From positions 1 to 13,626 of the forward strand of contig JANRKG010000304.1 of the NCBI GenBank assembly GCA_033763635.1: a stretch of DNA of 13,626 bases, in the 5' to 3' direction. The notes beneath the pieces were generated by a model. It was not told where the DNA came from and searched no databases. It saw only the letters and a list, made by a program, of their open reading frames with translations. Positions 1-6,848 of the stretch are shown here, one piece after another (within the stretch, counting starts at the first letter, position 1; each line of letters begins with the position of its first letter). A program made the position numbers and the translations under genes. This stretch comes from JANRKG01 sp033763635 (GTDB taxonomy: Bacteria > Cyanobacteriota > Cyanobacteriia > GCF-001939115).

Positions 1-944
1 GGTACGATCGCTTTGGTGAACAGGGTGTTTCCAGCGGGGCTGCGGCTGGATATAGCGATTTTGGCGACCTGGGCGGATTTGCAGACATTTTTGAAAGTTT
101 TTTCAGTGGATTTTCTGGTGGGATGGGCCAACCGGGAGGCCGGAGACGGGGCGGACCTGCGCGGGGCGATGACCTGCGGTATGACCTGCGTTTAGATTTT
201 CGGGAAGCCATCTTTGGGGGCGAAAAAGAAATTCGCATCAGCCATTTAGAGACCTGTCAAACCTGCTCTGGATCGGGCGCAAAGCCGGGAACCCGTCCTC
301 GTACCTGCTCAACCTGTAGTGGATCTGGACAAGTGCGACGAGCGACCCGGACCCCCTTTGGCAGTTTTACCCAGGTATCCGGCTGCCCGACCTGTAATGG
401 AGCAGGTCAAGTGATTGAAGACAAGTGTGATGTCTGTGGTGGGAACGGTCAGAAGCAAGAAACGAAGAAGCTGAAGATTACCGTTCCGGCTGGGGTTGAT
501 AGTGGCACTCGACTGCGGGTTTCTTCAGAAGGGGATGCAGGTCAGCGGGGTGGCCCTCCGGGGGATTTGTACGTTTACCTGTTTGTGAATGAAGATGCAG
601 AGTTTCAGCGGGATGGCATCAACATTCTTTCTGAAATAAAGGTGAGCTATCTGCAAGCAATTCTGGGCTGTCGCTTAGAAGTGAATACGGTTGATGGTCC
701 TGCCGAAGTGATTTTGGAACCAGGAACCCAGCCAGGTAAAGTAATCACCCTGGAAAATCGCGGGGTGCCTCGGTTGGGCAACCCTGTTAGTCGTGGGGAT
801 CACCTGATTACGATTGCGATCGACATTCCAACCCGCATCACCCCTGAGGAACGGGAACTTTTAGAAAAACTTGCCAAGATTAAGGGAGAACGGATTGGGA
901 AAGGGGGCTTGGAAGGATTTCTCGGAGGCTTGTTTCGAGGATGA
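1..944 (+). CDS. dnaJ: Chaperone protein DnaJ (5' end outside window)
   Basis: Hsp40 co-chaperone that delivers unfolded clients to DnaK and stimulates its ATPase in the cytoplasm. The reading frame is open from base 3, so 313 residues are visible; the HPD-bearing J domain lies upstream, and the visible protein starts at its tail (YDRFGEQG). A short Gly/Phe-rich region follows (about residues 5-50). Four zinc-binding CxxCxGxG repeats then come in order: CQTCSGSG (85-92), CSTCSGSG (102-109), CPTCNGAG (128-135) and CDVCGGNG (142-149), enough for both zinc sites. The rest is the two-part substrate-binding C-terminal domain with the usual GDLYVYLFV stretch. A full family member is near 375 residues, so roughly 60 are missing. 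An ATG at 123 is internal and not the start. The stop overlaps the next start (ATGA). Type I DnaJ rather than a CbpA-type protein, because the zinc finger is intact. dnaK or grpE upstream is plausible but unseen. Confidence 0.96.
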   Translation, partial: YDRFGEQGVSSGAAAGYSDFGDLGGFADIFESFFSGFSGGMGQPGGRRRGGPARGDDLRYDLRLDFREAIFGGEKEIRISHLETCQTCSGSGAKPGTRPRTCSTCSGSGQVRRATRTPFGSFTQVSGCPTCNGAGQVIEDKCDVCGGNGQKQETKKLKITVPAGVDSGTRLRVSSEGDAGQRGGPPGDLYVYLFVNEDAEFQRDGINILSEIKVSYLQAILGCRLEVNTVDGPAEVILEPGTQPGKVITLENRGVPRLGNPVSRGDHLITIAIDIPTRITPEERELLEKLAKIKGERIGKGGLEGFLGGLFRG

Positions 945-1216
945 GTGACGCGAATTCCTCGGCGATGGGTGCTCCTGACGCTCACCTGGACTTGCGGGGG
1001 ACTCCCTGCCCGATCAACTTTGTTCGCACGAAACTGTGCCTGGAGAAAATGACCCCTGGTTCGTTGCTAGAAGTTTGGTTAGATCCAGGAGAACCGATCG
1101 AGCAGGTTCCCGATAGCCTTTCAATGGAGGGCTATCCCATCGAATCGATCGAGGACCAGACAGACTTCTTCATTCTCCGAGTGCGTCGTCCTGCTTTAGT
1201 CAATTCCGGCTCCTGA
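941..1216 (+). CDS. TusA/SirA-family sulfurtransferase-like protein
   Basis: Small 91-residue protein of the TusA/SirA fold. The family mark is the DLRGTPCPINFVRTKL stretch (about residues 17-32), with the presumed catalytic or persulfide-carrying cysteine at C23. In classical TusA this site reads CPxP; here it reads CPIN, so the second proline is replaced by asparagine. TusA relays sulfur for tRNA thiolation and other uses, but several family members have other or unknown roles, so the substrate here is not known. The start at 941 overlaps the dnaJ stop by four bases, giving translational coupling. An alternative ATG at 965 (M9) would remove a poorly conserved-looking N-terminus and keep the whole domain. 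rsgA begins one base after its stop. The placement between a chaperone gene and a ribosome assembly GTPase suggests a role tied to translation, which is inference from context only. Confidence 0.85.
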   Translation: MSDANSSAMGAPDAHLDLRGTPCPINFVRTKLCLEKMTPGSLLEVWLDPGEPIEQVPDSLSMEGYPIESIEDQTDFFILRVRRPALVNSGS

Positions 1217-1217
1217 T

Positions 1218-2366
1218 ATGGCTGGTTTTCCTGACTCCGAAGCCCAGAGGAGGGACAGCACTACGCCGAAGAGTTCTTTGCCCAATCAAGAGGAGCCTTC
1301 TGCACCTTTAACCGGAACCGTTCTGGCAGTTCAGGCAAATTATTACCGAGTTCAGCTAGATGTTCCGGTGGTAGGAACCCCGCCTCAACCCCATCCCCTG
1401 GCTTCCGAAGAGACTTTACTTTGTACCCGTCGTGCCCGATTGAAGAAAATTGGGCAGCAGGTCATGGTGGGCGATCGGGTCCGGGTGGAGGAACCAGACT
1501 GGGCAGGGAAACGGGGCGCGATCAGCGAAGTATTACCCCGTGAGTCTGAATTGAGCCGCCCTCCGATCGCCAACGTCAACCAGATTTTGCTGATCTTTGC
1601 CCTGGCGGAGCCTGACCTGGAGCCATACCAACTCAGCCGTTTTCTGGTCAAAGCAGAATCAACTGGAATTGCCTTTCACCTGTGCCTCAGTAAACAGGAT
1701 TTGGTCTCGGCGGAAGAACAGACCGAGTGGCGCGATCGGTTGAGGCAGTGGGGATATGAACCGCTGTTTATGAGTATCCATTCCAGTCAGGGGTTCGATG
1801 ATTTGCGATCGTTGCTGAACGATCGCATGACCGTGATCTCTGGTCCTTCAGGTGTGGGTAAATCGAGTCTGATCAATGCCCTGATTCCTGCCCTGGATTT
1901 ACGAGTTGGGGCCGTGTCGGGAAAATTGGGCCGGGGGAGGCATACTACCCGCCATGTGGAACTGTTTGAATTACCGACCGGGGGATTGTTAGCAGATACC
2001 CCCGGTTTTAACCAACCCACCCTCACCTGTACCCCAGAAGAACTCGCTTCCTATTTTCCAGAAACCCGTCACCGTTTAGAAACGGAAGTCTGTCAATTTA
2101 GTGATTGTCTGCACATCGACGAGCCGAACTGTGTGGTGCGGGGAGATTGGGAACGGTACGAGCATTATCTAGAGTTTCTGCAAGAAGCGATCGATCGCCA
2201 GATGGCTCTGCATGAGCAAGCGACCCCAGACGATTCTATTAAGGTGAAGGCAAACCGTCAGGGCCAACAACGGTATGAACCCCGTTTGGAGGCGAAGAAG
2301 TACCGTCGGGTTTCCCGCAAAACCCAACAACAGCAACTACGGCAGTTGTACCAGGACGGGGAATAG
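1218..2366 (+). CDS. rsgA: Small ribosomal subunit biogenesis GTPase RsgA
   Basis: Circularly permuted GTPase that binds the maturing 30S subunit and helps remove assembly factors during late ribosome maturation; cytoplasmic. The 382 residues show the expected order. An OB-fold covers about 31-115. The G4 motif is SKQD (158-161), then come G1 GPSGVGKSS (209-217), the basic GRGRHTTR segment (238-245) and G3 DTPG (260-263). The C-terminal zinc site has C292, C297, H299 and C305. The G4-before-G1 order is diagnostic. G4 begins with Ser where Asn or Thr is usual. The first 30 residues form a polar, probably disordered extension, as does the lysine/glutamine-rich tail after about 335. It starts one base after the TusA-like stop and ends 23 bases before the Omp85 start, so it is almost surely co-transcribed. 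Length is slightly above the family norm because of both tails. Confidence 0.95.
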   Translation: MAGFPDSEAQRRDSTTPKSSLPNQEEPSAPLTGTVLAVQANYYRVQLDVPVVGTPPQPHPLASEETLLCTRRARLKKIGQQVMVGDRVRVEEPDWAGKRGAISEVLPRESELSRPPIANVNQILLIFALAEPDLEPYQLSRFLVKAESTGIAFHLCLSKQDLVSAEEQTEWRDRLRQWGYEPLFMSIHSSQGFDDLRSLLNDRMTVISGPSGVGKSSLINALIPALDLRVGAVSGKLGRGRHTTRHVELFELPTGGLLADTPGFNQPTLTCTPEELASYFPETRHRLETEVCQFSDCLHIDEPNCVVRGDWERYEHYLEFLQEAIDRQMALHEQATPDDSIKVKANRQGQQRYEPRLEAKKYRRVSRKTQQQQLRQLYQDGE

Positions 2367-2389
2367 AACCCAATTCAGATGAATTTGAT

Positions 2390-4480
2390 ATGCTGGTGGG
2401 CAACTTACGGGATTTGTCCGCTATGGCGTGTCAGGTTGGTGTCTGGAATCAATGGGTGATTGGCAATTGGGGATGGATTCGTGCCGCTGCAATGGGATTG
2501 CTGGTGATCGCCGGATCGCCGCCGATTGCAACCCTGGCCTTTGAAACAGACGTTCAATATTACCAGTACCAGACCCAGGTACCCCAATCGATCCCTAATT
2601 CCAATCCCACCCGTAATCCCTTTCCGGCCCCGGTTTACGATCGCGGGTTGCCCCGTCCCGCCCTTCAAATTGTGCTGCCGACAGACTTAATCCGCCCCGG
2701 AACTCCTGCCTTACCCTCTCCCCCTCCCTTTGGTTCCCCTGATCTGGTCGTGATCGTGAGTGCCATCGAGGTGCTGGGAGCCGATCGCGCCCTGCTGGAG
2801 AAAGCCCGTGCCCCGATTCGCACCCGTGCAGGGGGCGAAACCAGTCAGCGACAGTTGCAACAGGATAGAGATGCGATTCTAGCTACAGGTCTCTTTTCCG
2901 AGGTGACGCTGCAAACCGTAGGGACTCCCAACGGGCTGCGGGTGACATTTCTGGTGGAACCGATCGTGGTGCAGGAAGTAGCTCTGGTGAATGCCCAGGT
3001 CTTGCCCCCCACCGTTGCAACTGAATTGTTTCGTCCCCAGTTAGGAGCGACGCTCAATCTAGACACCCTCTATCGATCGGCGCAACAAATTAATGAATGG
3101 TATGCCCAAAATGGCTACTCCCTGGCCCGTGTTGCCGCAATCCGGCCCCAACGGAACGGAATGATTCAGGTGGAAGTGATCGAAGGGGTGGTGGCTGCTG
3201 TGCAGGTGCGGTTTGTGAACCCTAACGGAGAACCGACCGATAAAACGGGAGAACCCATTCCCCACCGGACCCAGGATGCTTTTATTCAGCGGCAAGTTTT
3301 ATTGAAACCGGGGGATGTATACCGGGAAGAGCGGGTCCGGCAGGATGTTCAACGGCTAAATCAGTTGGGATTTTTAGAACAGACTACCGTAACTCTGGCG
3401 GGAGAGGCCGATCGCGTCGTTGTCAATTACGATGTCATCGAACGTCCGGCAACCTCTGTAAACTTTGGGGGCGGCTCTAACGAAGTGAGCGGAGTTTATG
3501 GGGCGATTGGCTATCGGGATGTCAATATTGGTGGGTTGGGACAACAGTTGGCGATCGATGTGCAACTGGGACAGCGGGATAATCAGTTCAGCACCAGCTT
3601 CACCAGCCCCTACCGCGCCACTGAACCGGAAACCTGGGGCTATCGAATTGAGGGATTTAACCGTCGTGGACTTTCTGAGGTGTTTGACGATCGCATTCGG
3701 TTAGCAAATGGGGAGAAAGTGCAGGAAGACCGGGTAGGCGGTGGAGTTAGTGCGAATCGGGCGATCGGTGCAGATTGGGATGCCACGGTGGGGCTGAACT
3801 ACACCCGCACTCGCCTTCGGGGAGGCGGAGATCAGGTGTTTGGCGTGGATGAGCGAGGCGGCCCTCTCACCTTCAGTGGCACTGGCATTGATGATTTAAC
3901 AACCCTTTCCCTGTCACTGATTCAAGATCGACGGGATAACCCGACCAACACCAAACGAGGGTCGCTTCTGAGTTTTCGCACCGAGCAATCCCTCCCGATC
4001 GGCCTGGGAAGTATCACCATGAATCGCCTCCAGGCTAACTACATCCAGTACATTCCCGTCGAATTCCTGCGATCGGGCAGTGCTCCCGAAGTCGTCGCCT
4101 TCAACCTTCAGGGCGGGACCACCCTGGGCGACCTGCCTCCCTACCGGGCCTTTAACCTGGGCGGGCCGGATTCTGTGCGGGGCTATGACCCCAATCGGGT
4201 TGCCAGTGGACGCAGCTATGTTCTGGCTTCCGCAGAGTATCGGTTTCCCTTCTTTGATACCCCCGTGTTTGGCGTGTTCTTTGCCGATTTTGCCTCTGAT
4301 CTGGGGTCTGGGCGGGCCGTCTTGGGGCAACCTGCGATCGTGCGGGGGAAACCGGGAACAGGCTTTGGATATGGAGCCGGATTGCGGGTGGAATCTCCAA
4401 TTGGCATCTTAAGGGCAGAGTTTGGGTTTAACGATCAAGGAGAAAGTCGAATTCAGGTGGGGATTGGGCAGCGCTATTAA
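2390..4480 (+). CDS. Omp85/BamA-family outer membrane protein (Toc75-like)
   Basis: Outer-membrane protein of the Omp85 superfamily, which inserts beta-barrel proteins into the outer membrane or moves proteins across it. From the 2390 start there are 696 residues. A hydrophobic signal segment lies near 33-50 (MGLLVIAGSPPIATLA), followed by a proline-rich stretch (about 60-118). Three POTRA-like repeats cover roughly 119-192, 193-267 and 268-353. A 16-strand-type barrel runs from about 355 to the end and contains the loop-6 signature VRGY (596-599) and a conserved RRDNPTNTKRG strand (514-524). The C-terminus ends in an aromatic residue (GQRY), as barrel proteins do. Three POTRAs and the QR-aromatic ending fit cyanobacterial Omp85. 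The start is uncertain: 2390 has no clear Shine-Dalgarno, the segment reading VIGNWGW is encoded by heptad repeats, and a GTG at 2456 or ATG at 2492 would also give a usable signal peptide. A two-partner-secretion TpsB is less likely with three POTRAs. Confidence 0.93.
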   Translation: MLVGNLRDLSAMACQVGVWNQWVIGNWGWIRAAAMGLLVIAGSPPIATLAFETDVQYYQYQTQVPQSIPNSNPTRNPFPAPVYDRGLPRPALQIVLPTDLIRPGTPALPSPPPFGSPDLVVIVSAIEVLGADRALLEKARAPIRTRAGGETSQRQLQQDRDAILATGLFSEVTLQTVGTPNGLRVTFLVEPIVVQEVALVNAQVLPPTVATELFRPQLGATLNLDTLYRSAQQINEWYAQNGYSLARVAAIRPQRNGMIQVEVIEGVVAAVQVRFVNPNGEPTDKTGEPIPHRTQDAFIQRQVLLKPGDVYREERVRQDVQRLNQLGFLEQTTVTLAGEADRVVVNYDVIERPATSVNFGGGSNEVSGVYGAIGYRDVNIGGLGQQLAIDVQLGQRDNQFSTSFTSPYRATEPETWGYRIEGFNRRGLSEVFDDRIRLANGEKVQEDRVGGGVSANRAIGADWDATVGLNYTRTRLRGGGDQVFGVDERGGPLTFSGTGIDDLTTLSLSLIQDRRDNPTNTKRGSLLSFRTEQSLPIGLGSITMNRLQANYIQYIPVEFLRSGSAPEVVAFNLQGGTTLGDLPPYRAFNLGGPDSVRGYDPNRVASGRSYVLASAEYRFPFFDTPVFGVFFADFASDLGSGRAVLGQPAIVRGKPGTGFGYGAGLRVESPIGILRAEFGFNDQGESRIQVGIGQRY
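2455..2475 (+). repeat. Degenerate heptad repeat inside the Omp85 N-terminus
   Basis: Three consecutive 7-base units (GGTGATT, GGCAATT, GGGGATG) lie in phase. The last unit is identical to one in the heptad array at the methyltransferase stop (11225-11231), and the set resembles the GGGAATN units at 4560-4594. They encode the VIGNWGW part of the predicted leader. With only three degenerate units, a chance origin cannot be ruled out. Confidence 0.45.
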
Positions 4481-4559
4481 CCCCGGTTCTCTGTCTATAT
4501 TCGGAGGGAGGAGATTTTGACAAGAAAAGAGTAGGGTTTGGTTTGAAGAATGGGACACG

Positions 4560-4594
4560 GGGAATTGGGAATCGGTCATGGGGAATCAGGCATT
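4560..4594 (+). repeat. GGGAATN heptad repeat over the kinase start codon
   Basis: Five in-phase 7-base units match the consensus GGGAATN: three close copies (GGGAATT, GGGAATC and, later, GGGAATC again) and two degenerate ones (GGTCATG and AGGCATT). The GGTCATG unit supplies the ATG at 4578, and the two units after it encode the first residues of the kinase. The pattern is like the short tandemly repeated repetitive (heptanucleotide) sequences known from cyanobacterial genomes. It recurs at 11218-11245. Confidence 0.7.
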
Positions 4595-6245
4595 GATTGG
4601 TAGAACACTGCAAACTGGGAAATACACCCTGGATGAGGAATTGGGACGGGGTGGATTTGGAATTACGTTTAAGGCAACCCATCACGACCTGGGAAAGATC
4701 GTCGTGATCAAAACCCTGAATGAGGCTCTGCAAAAGCAGGTGGGGTTTGCGGAGTTCCAAAACAAATTCCTGGATGAAGCGAAGCGATTGGCTCAGTTTG
4801 AGCATCCCCATATTGTGCGGTTACGAGATTTCTTTCGCGAAGATGCCCTTCCCTATATGGTGATGGACTATATTCCAGGGCAAACCCTGGAAGCGATCGT
4901 CTTTCCCGATCGTCCCCTCCCGGAGGCGATCGCCCTGCACTACATTCGCCAGATTGGATCGGCGTTAACTGCAATTCATCACCAGGGATTGCTTCACCGC
5001 GATATCAAACCAGGGAACATCATGCTGCGGCAGGGCACTCAGGATGTGCTGCTGATTGATTTTGGGATTGCGCGGGAATTTACTCCCGGTGTTTCCCAGT
5101 CTCACACCAGTTTTATTTCCGAGGGATACGCGCCGATCGAACAGTATCTTCCCCAGGCTCCCCGGACCCCCGCCACCGATCTCTATGGTCTCGCAGCTAC
5201 CCTGTATGCACTGGTGACGGCCCATGTGCCGATCGCTGCCCCCCTGCGCGAACGCCAACCCCTTCCCGAACCCCGTGCCCTCCGTCCTGAGTTGAGTGCT
5301 GCGACAAACCAGGCGATTCTGCGGGGGATGGCTCTGGAAATCCAACACCGTCCCTCGGATATTGCTGCCTGGTTGGACCTGCTGCCCCGCGCCTCGGTTG
5401 TTTTGCAAGCTGCCCAGATTCCCCCATCCGCAACTCCGACTCCCCAACCCCCTAACCCTCCGACTCACGCGACCGTTGCGGTTGCTCCACCTAAGTTGGG
5501 TTCCCCTGCCTCCCTGCCACCGTCCCCTGCCCGCCCGCGATCGACTCCGACATTTTTGCTGGCAGGGGTGGCGATCGGTGCGGCAACTCTGGCGGGACTT
5601 GCCGCAATTCTGCTCCAACCTCGCTCTCCTGAACCTGTTGCCGTCTCCCCGTCCCTCCTTCCCATTTCACCCTCTCCATCTCCTTCTCCCTCCCTTTCCC
5701 CTGATCCGATTCCCCCCGCTGCTGAGTCTCCGTCTCCGTCTCCCACTCCGGAAGCTCCCCCATCCCCAACAGTTTCTCCTTCTCCAGAATCTCCTCCTGT
5801 CTCCCAAACTCCCCCCGTCTCCCCGTCCCCTCCTCCCTTGAAAGGGGTTCCCGGTTTCCCGGTCGGGACTTCTCAAGATCAGATCGTGGCTCGATTGGGG
5901 GCACCCAAACAAAGCAGTTCTGGGTTGTGGGGGAATACCCAAGCCGTAGTTTATGACCTGGTTCCCAATGAAATCAGTTTGGGATATTTGTACGATCGCC
6001 AATCAGGACAGGTGCAGCAGACGGAAGCTTCCTTTGTTCAATCGGTTGATCCGCTTGTGATGCGTGTCACCCTCACCAACATGTTAGGAGGTCGATCGAC
6101 CCCTGCAATTGAAGCCGCCTTAAAGGATGTCTATCAACGGCGGAGCAATCGTTATTCATTTACCACTGGTGCCTTCAGGGGGGTGATTGAACGCAACGAT
6201 CGCGACCGAATCTATGTTGCAGTGTGGGACCAAAACTTGCATTAA
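4578..6245 (+). CDS. Membrane-anchored Ser/Thr protein kinase with extracytoplasmic C-terminal domain
   Basis: Hanks-type kinase that phosphorylates Ser/Thr of unknown cytoplasmic targets. Of 555 residues, the kinase domain covers about 16-265. It has the glycine loop GRGGFG (23-28), lysine VVIK (K45), catalytic HRDIKPGN (140-147, D142), DFG (161-163) and the activation-segment end YAPIEQY (184-190), so it should be active. A Ser/Pro-rich stretch precedes one membrane span (about 326-346), after which comes a long SP-repeat linker (about 350-420). The C-terminal domain (about 424-555) is not a PASTA domain; it carries GTSQDQIVARLGAP and LGYLYD and looks like the domain seen at the end of other cyanobacterial kinases, with a BamE/SmpA-like G-S-V-LG-P pattern. 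The ATG at 4578 lies in heptad repeats and has a poor Shine-Dalgarno. A TTG at 4593 would give a start beginning with the residues of IGRTLQTGKYTL, closer to the usual kinase start. The gap to Omp85 is 97 bases. Confidence 0.93.
   Translation: MGNQALIGRTLQTGKYTLDEELGRGGFGITFKATHHDLGKIVVIKTLNEALQKQVGFAEFQNKFLDEAKRLAQFEHPHIVRLRDFFREDALPYMVMDYIPGQTLEAIVFPDRPLPEAIALHYIRQIGSALTAIHHQGLLHRDIKPGNIMLRQGTQDVLLIDFGIAREFTPGVSQSHTSFISEGYAPIEQYLPQAPRTPATDLYGLAATLYALVTAHVPIAAPLRERQPLPEPRALRPELSAATNQAILRGMALEIQHRPSDIAAWLDLLPRASVVLQAAQIPPSATPTPQPPNPPTHATVAVAPPKLGSPASLPPSPARPRSTPTFLLAGVAIGAATLAGLAAILLQPRSPEPVAVSPSLLPISPSPSPSPSLSPDPIPPAAESPSPSPTPEAPPSPTVSPSPESPPVSQTPPVSPSPPPLKGVPGFPVGTSQDQIVARLGAPKQSSSGLWGNTQAVVYDLVPNEISLGYLYDRQSGQVQQTEASFVQSVDPLVMRVTLTNMLGGRSTPAIEAALKDVYQRRSNRYSFTTGAFRGVIERNDRDRIYVAVWDQNLH
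5640..5838 (+). repeat. Polypyrimidine tract encoding the Pro/Ser linker
   Basis: About 200 bases of the kinase gene are strongly C/T-biased on the coding strand, built from variations of CTCCGT, TCTCCC and CCCCTC. They encode repeated Ser-Pro and Pro-Pro steps forming an extended linker between the membrane span and the C-terminal domain. The DNA bias is stronger than the amino acid composition alone requires, since Ser and Pro codons are chosen almost wholly with T or C in the third position. Confidence 0.7.
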
Positions 6246-6262
6246 CCCTGCCCCAGCACCCT

Positions 6263-6284
6263 TTACATCCTTTGTTAGATGTAA
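6263..6284. promoter_or_regulatory. Inverted repeat in the kinase/response-regulator gap
   Basis: TTACATC (6263-6269) and GATGTAA (6278-6284) form a perfect 7-base inverted repeat around 8 bases. No T-run follows and the arms are AT-rich, so it is a poor terminator. It may be an operator for the two-component genes that start at 6350, but no matching -10/-35 promoter is evident in this 104-base gap. Confidence 0.3.
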
Positions 6285-6349
6285 TGAGCCTGAAAACTGT
6301 GATACACCTTACTCGTTTAGCCGTTCGATCACCAACGCAGACTGTATGA

Positions 6350-6775
6350 ATGAGCGATAAGATGATCAATATTCTACTGATAGATGATGATGCAGTGGAT
6401 ATCATGAATGTACAGAGGGCATTCAAGAAAAGTAATATTCTGAACCCTCTGCATATTGCGAATAATGGGTTAGAGGCTCTAGAGGTCTTACGGAGAGAGG
6501 GAGGTGACCCTGTTCCTGCCCATCGCCGCATGATTCTGTTGGATTTGAATATGCCTCGCATGAATGGGATTGAATTTTTGAGGGAACTGCGGGCTGATCC
6601 AGCATTAAAAGCGATTCCAGTTGTGGTTTTGACGACTTCTAATGAAGATCGGGACCGGGTGGAAGCCTATCAATTCAATGTCGCGGGATACATTTTGAAA
6701 CCCGTCACCCTTTCGAGTTTTGTGGAGGCAATGGCAACCCTCAACAAATATTGGATGTTAAGTGAGTTTCCATAG
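6350..6775 (+). CDS. Single-domain response regulator (Rcp1/CheY-like)
   Basis: Stand-alone receiver of 141 residues that accepts a phosphoryl group from a histidine kinase and passes the signal by protein contact, since it has no DNA-binding output domain. The acidic pocket is D12-D14 and the phospho-acceptor D65 lies in LLDLNMPRMNG. The switch residues are T95/T96 and the conserved lysine is K117 (ILKPV). The insertion between the second helix and third strand (REGGDPVPAHRR) is typical of the Rcp1 group that works with cyanobacterial phytochrome-type and other kinases. The ATG at 6350 was used; an ATG at 6362 (MINILLIDDD) is also possible and neither has a strong Shine-Dalgarno. Only 36 bases separate it from the earliest start of the hybrid kinase downstream, with no terminator, so the two are probably co-transcribed partners. 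Confidence 0.93.
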   Translation: MSDKMINILLIDDDAVDIMNVQRAFKKSNILNPLHIANNGLEALEVLRREGGDPVPAHRRMILLDLNMPRMNGIEFLRELRADPALKAIPVVVLTTSNEDRDRVEAYQFNVAGYILKPVTLSSFVEAMATLNKYWMLSEFP

Positions 6776-6820
6776 AACGAGTCAGGGGCGATCGTGAATT
6801 GAAAGTCGAGGATGGTATTA

Positions 6821-6848
6821 AGGGGCCTTCATGTTGCAACTCCCATGA
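6821..6848 (+). promoter_or_regulatory. Leader minigene with Shine-Dalgarno, coupled to the kinase start
   Basis: AGGGG at 6821-6825 stands five bases before an ATG at 6831 that opens a five-codon frame (MLQLP) ending in TGA at 6846-6848. That TGA overlaps the ATG at 6845 of the hybrid kinase as ATGA. The kinase ATG itself has no properly spaced Shine-Dalgarno, so ribosomes may reach it by terminating and restarting. The layout is seen directly; its use is inference. Confidence 0.4.

Noticed and set aside
4..195. Small gene in another frame at the left edge
   Set aside because: It overlaps the real dnaJ frame, which is open from base 3 and reads as the J-domain tail and Gly/Phe region.
4503..4534. 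GGAGGGAGGAG followed by TTGACA, as a Shine-Dalgarno with a mini-frame or as a -35 box
   Set aside because: The TTG frame stops after five codons and leads nowhere, and no -10-like hexamer lies 16-18 bases after TTGACA.
6346..6362. Minigene MNER ending one base before the ATG at 6362 in the response regulator
   Set aside because: No Shine-Dalgarno precedes it and it overlaps the likelier start at 6350, so chance is the simplest reading.
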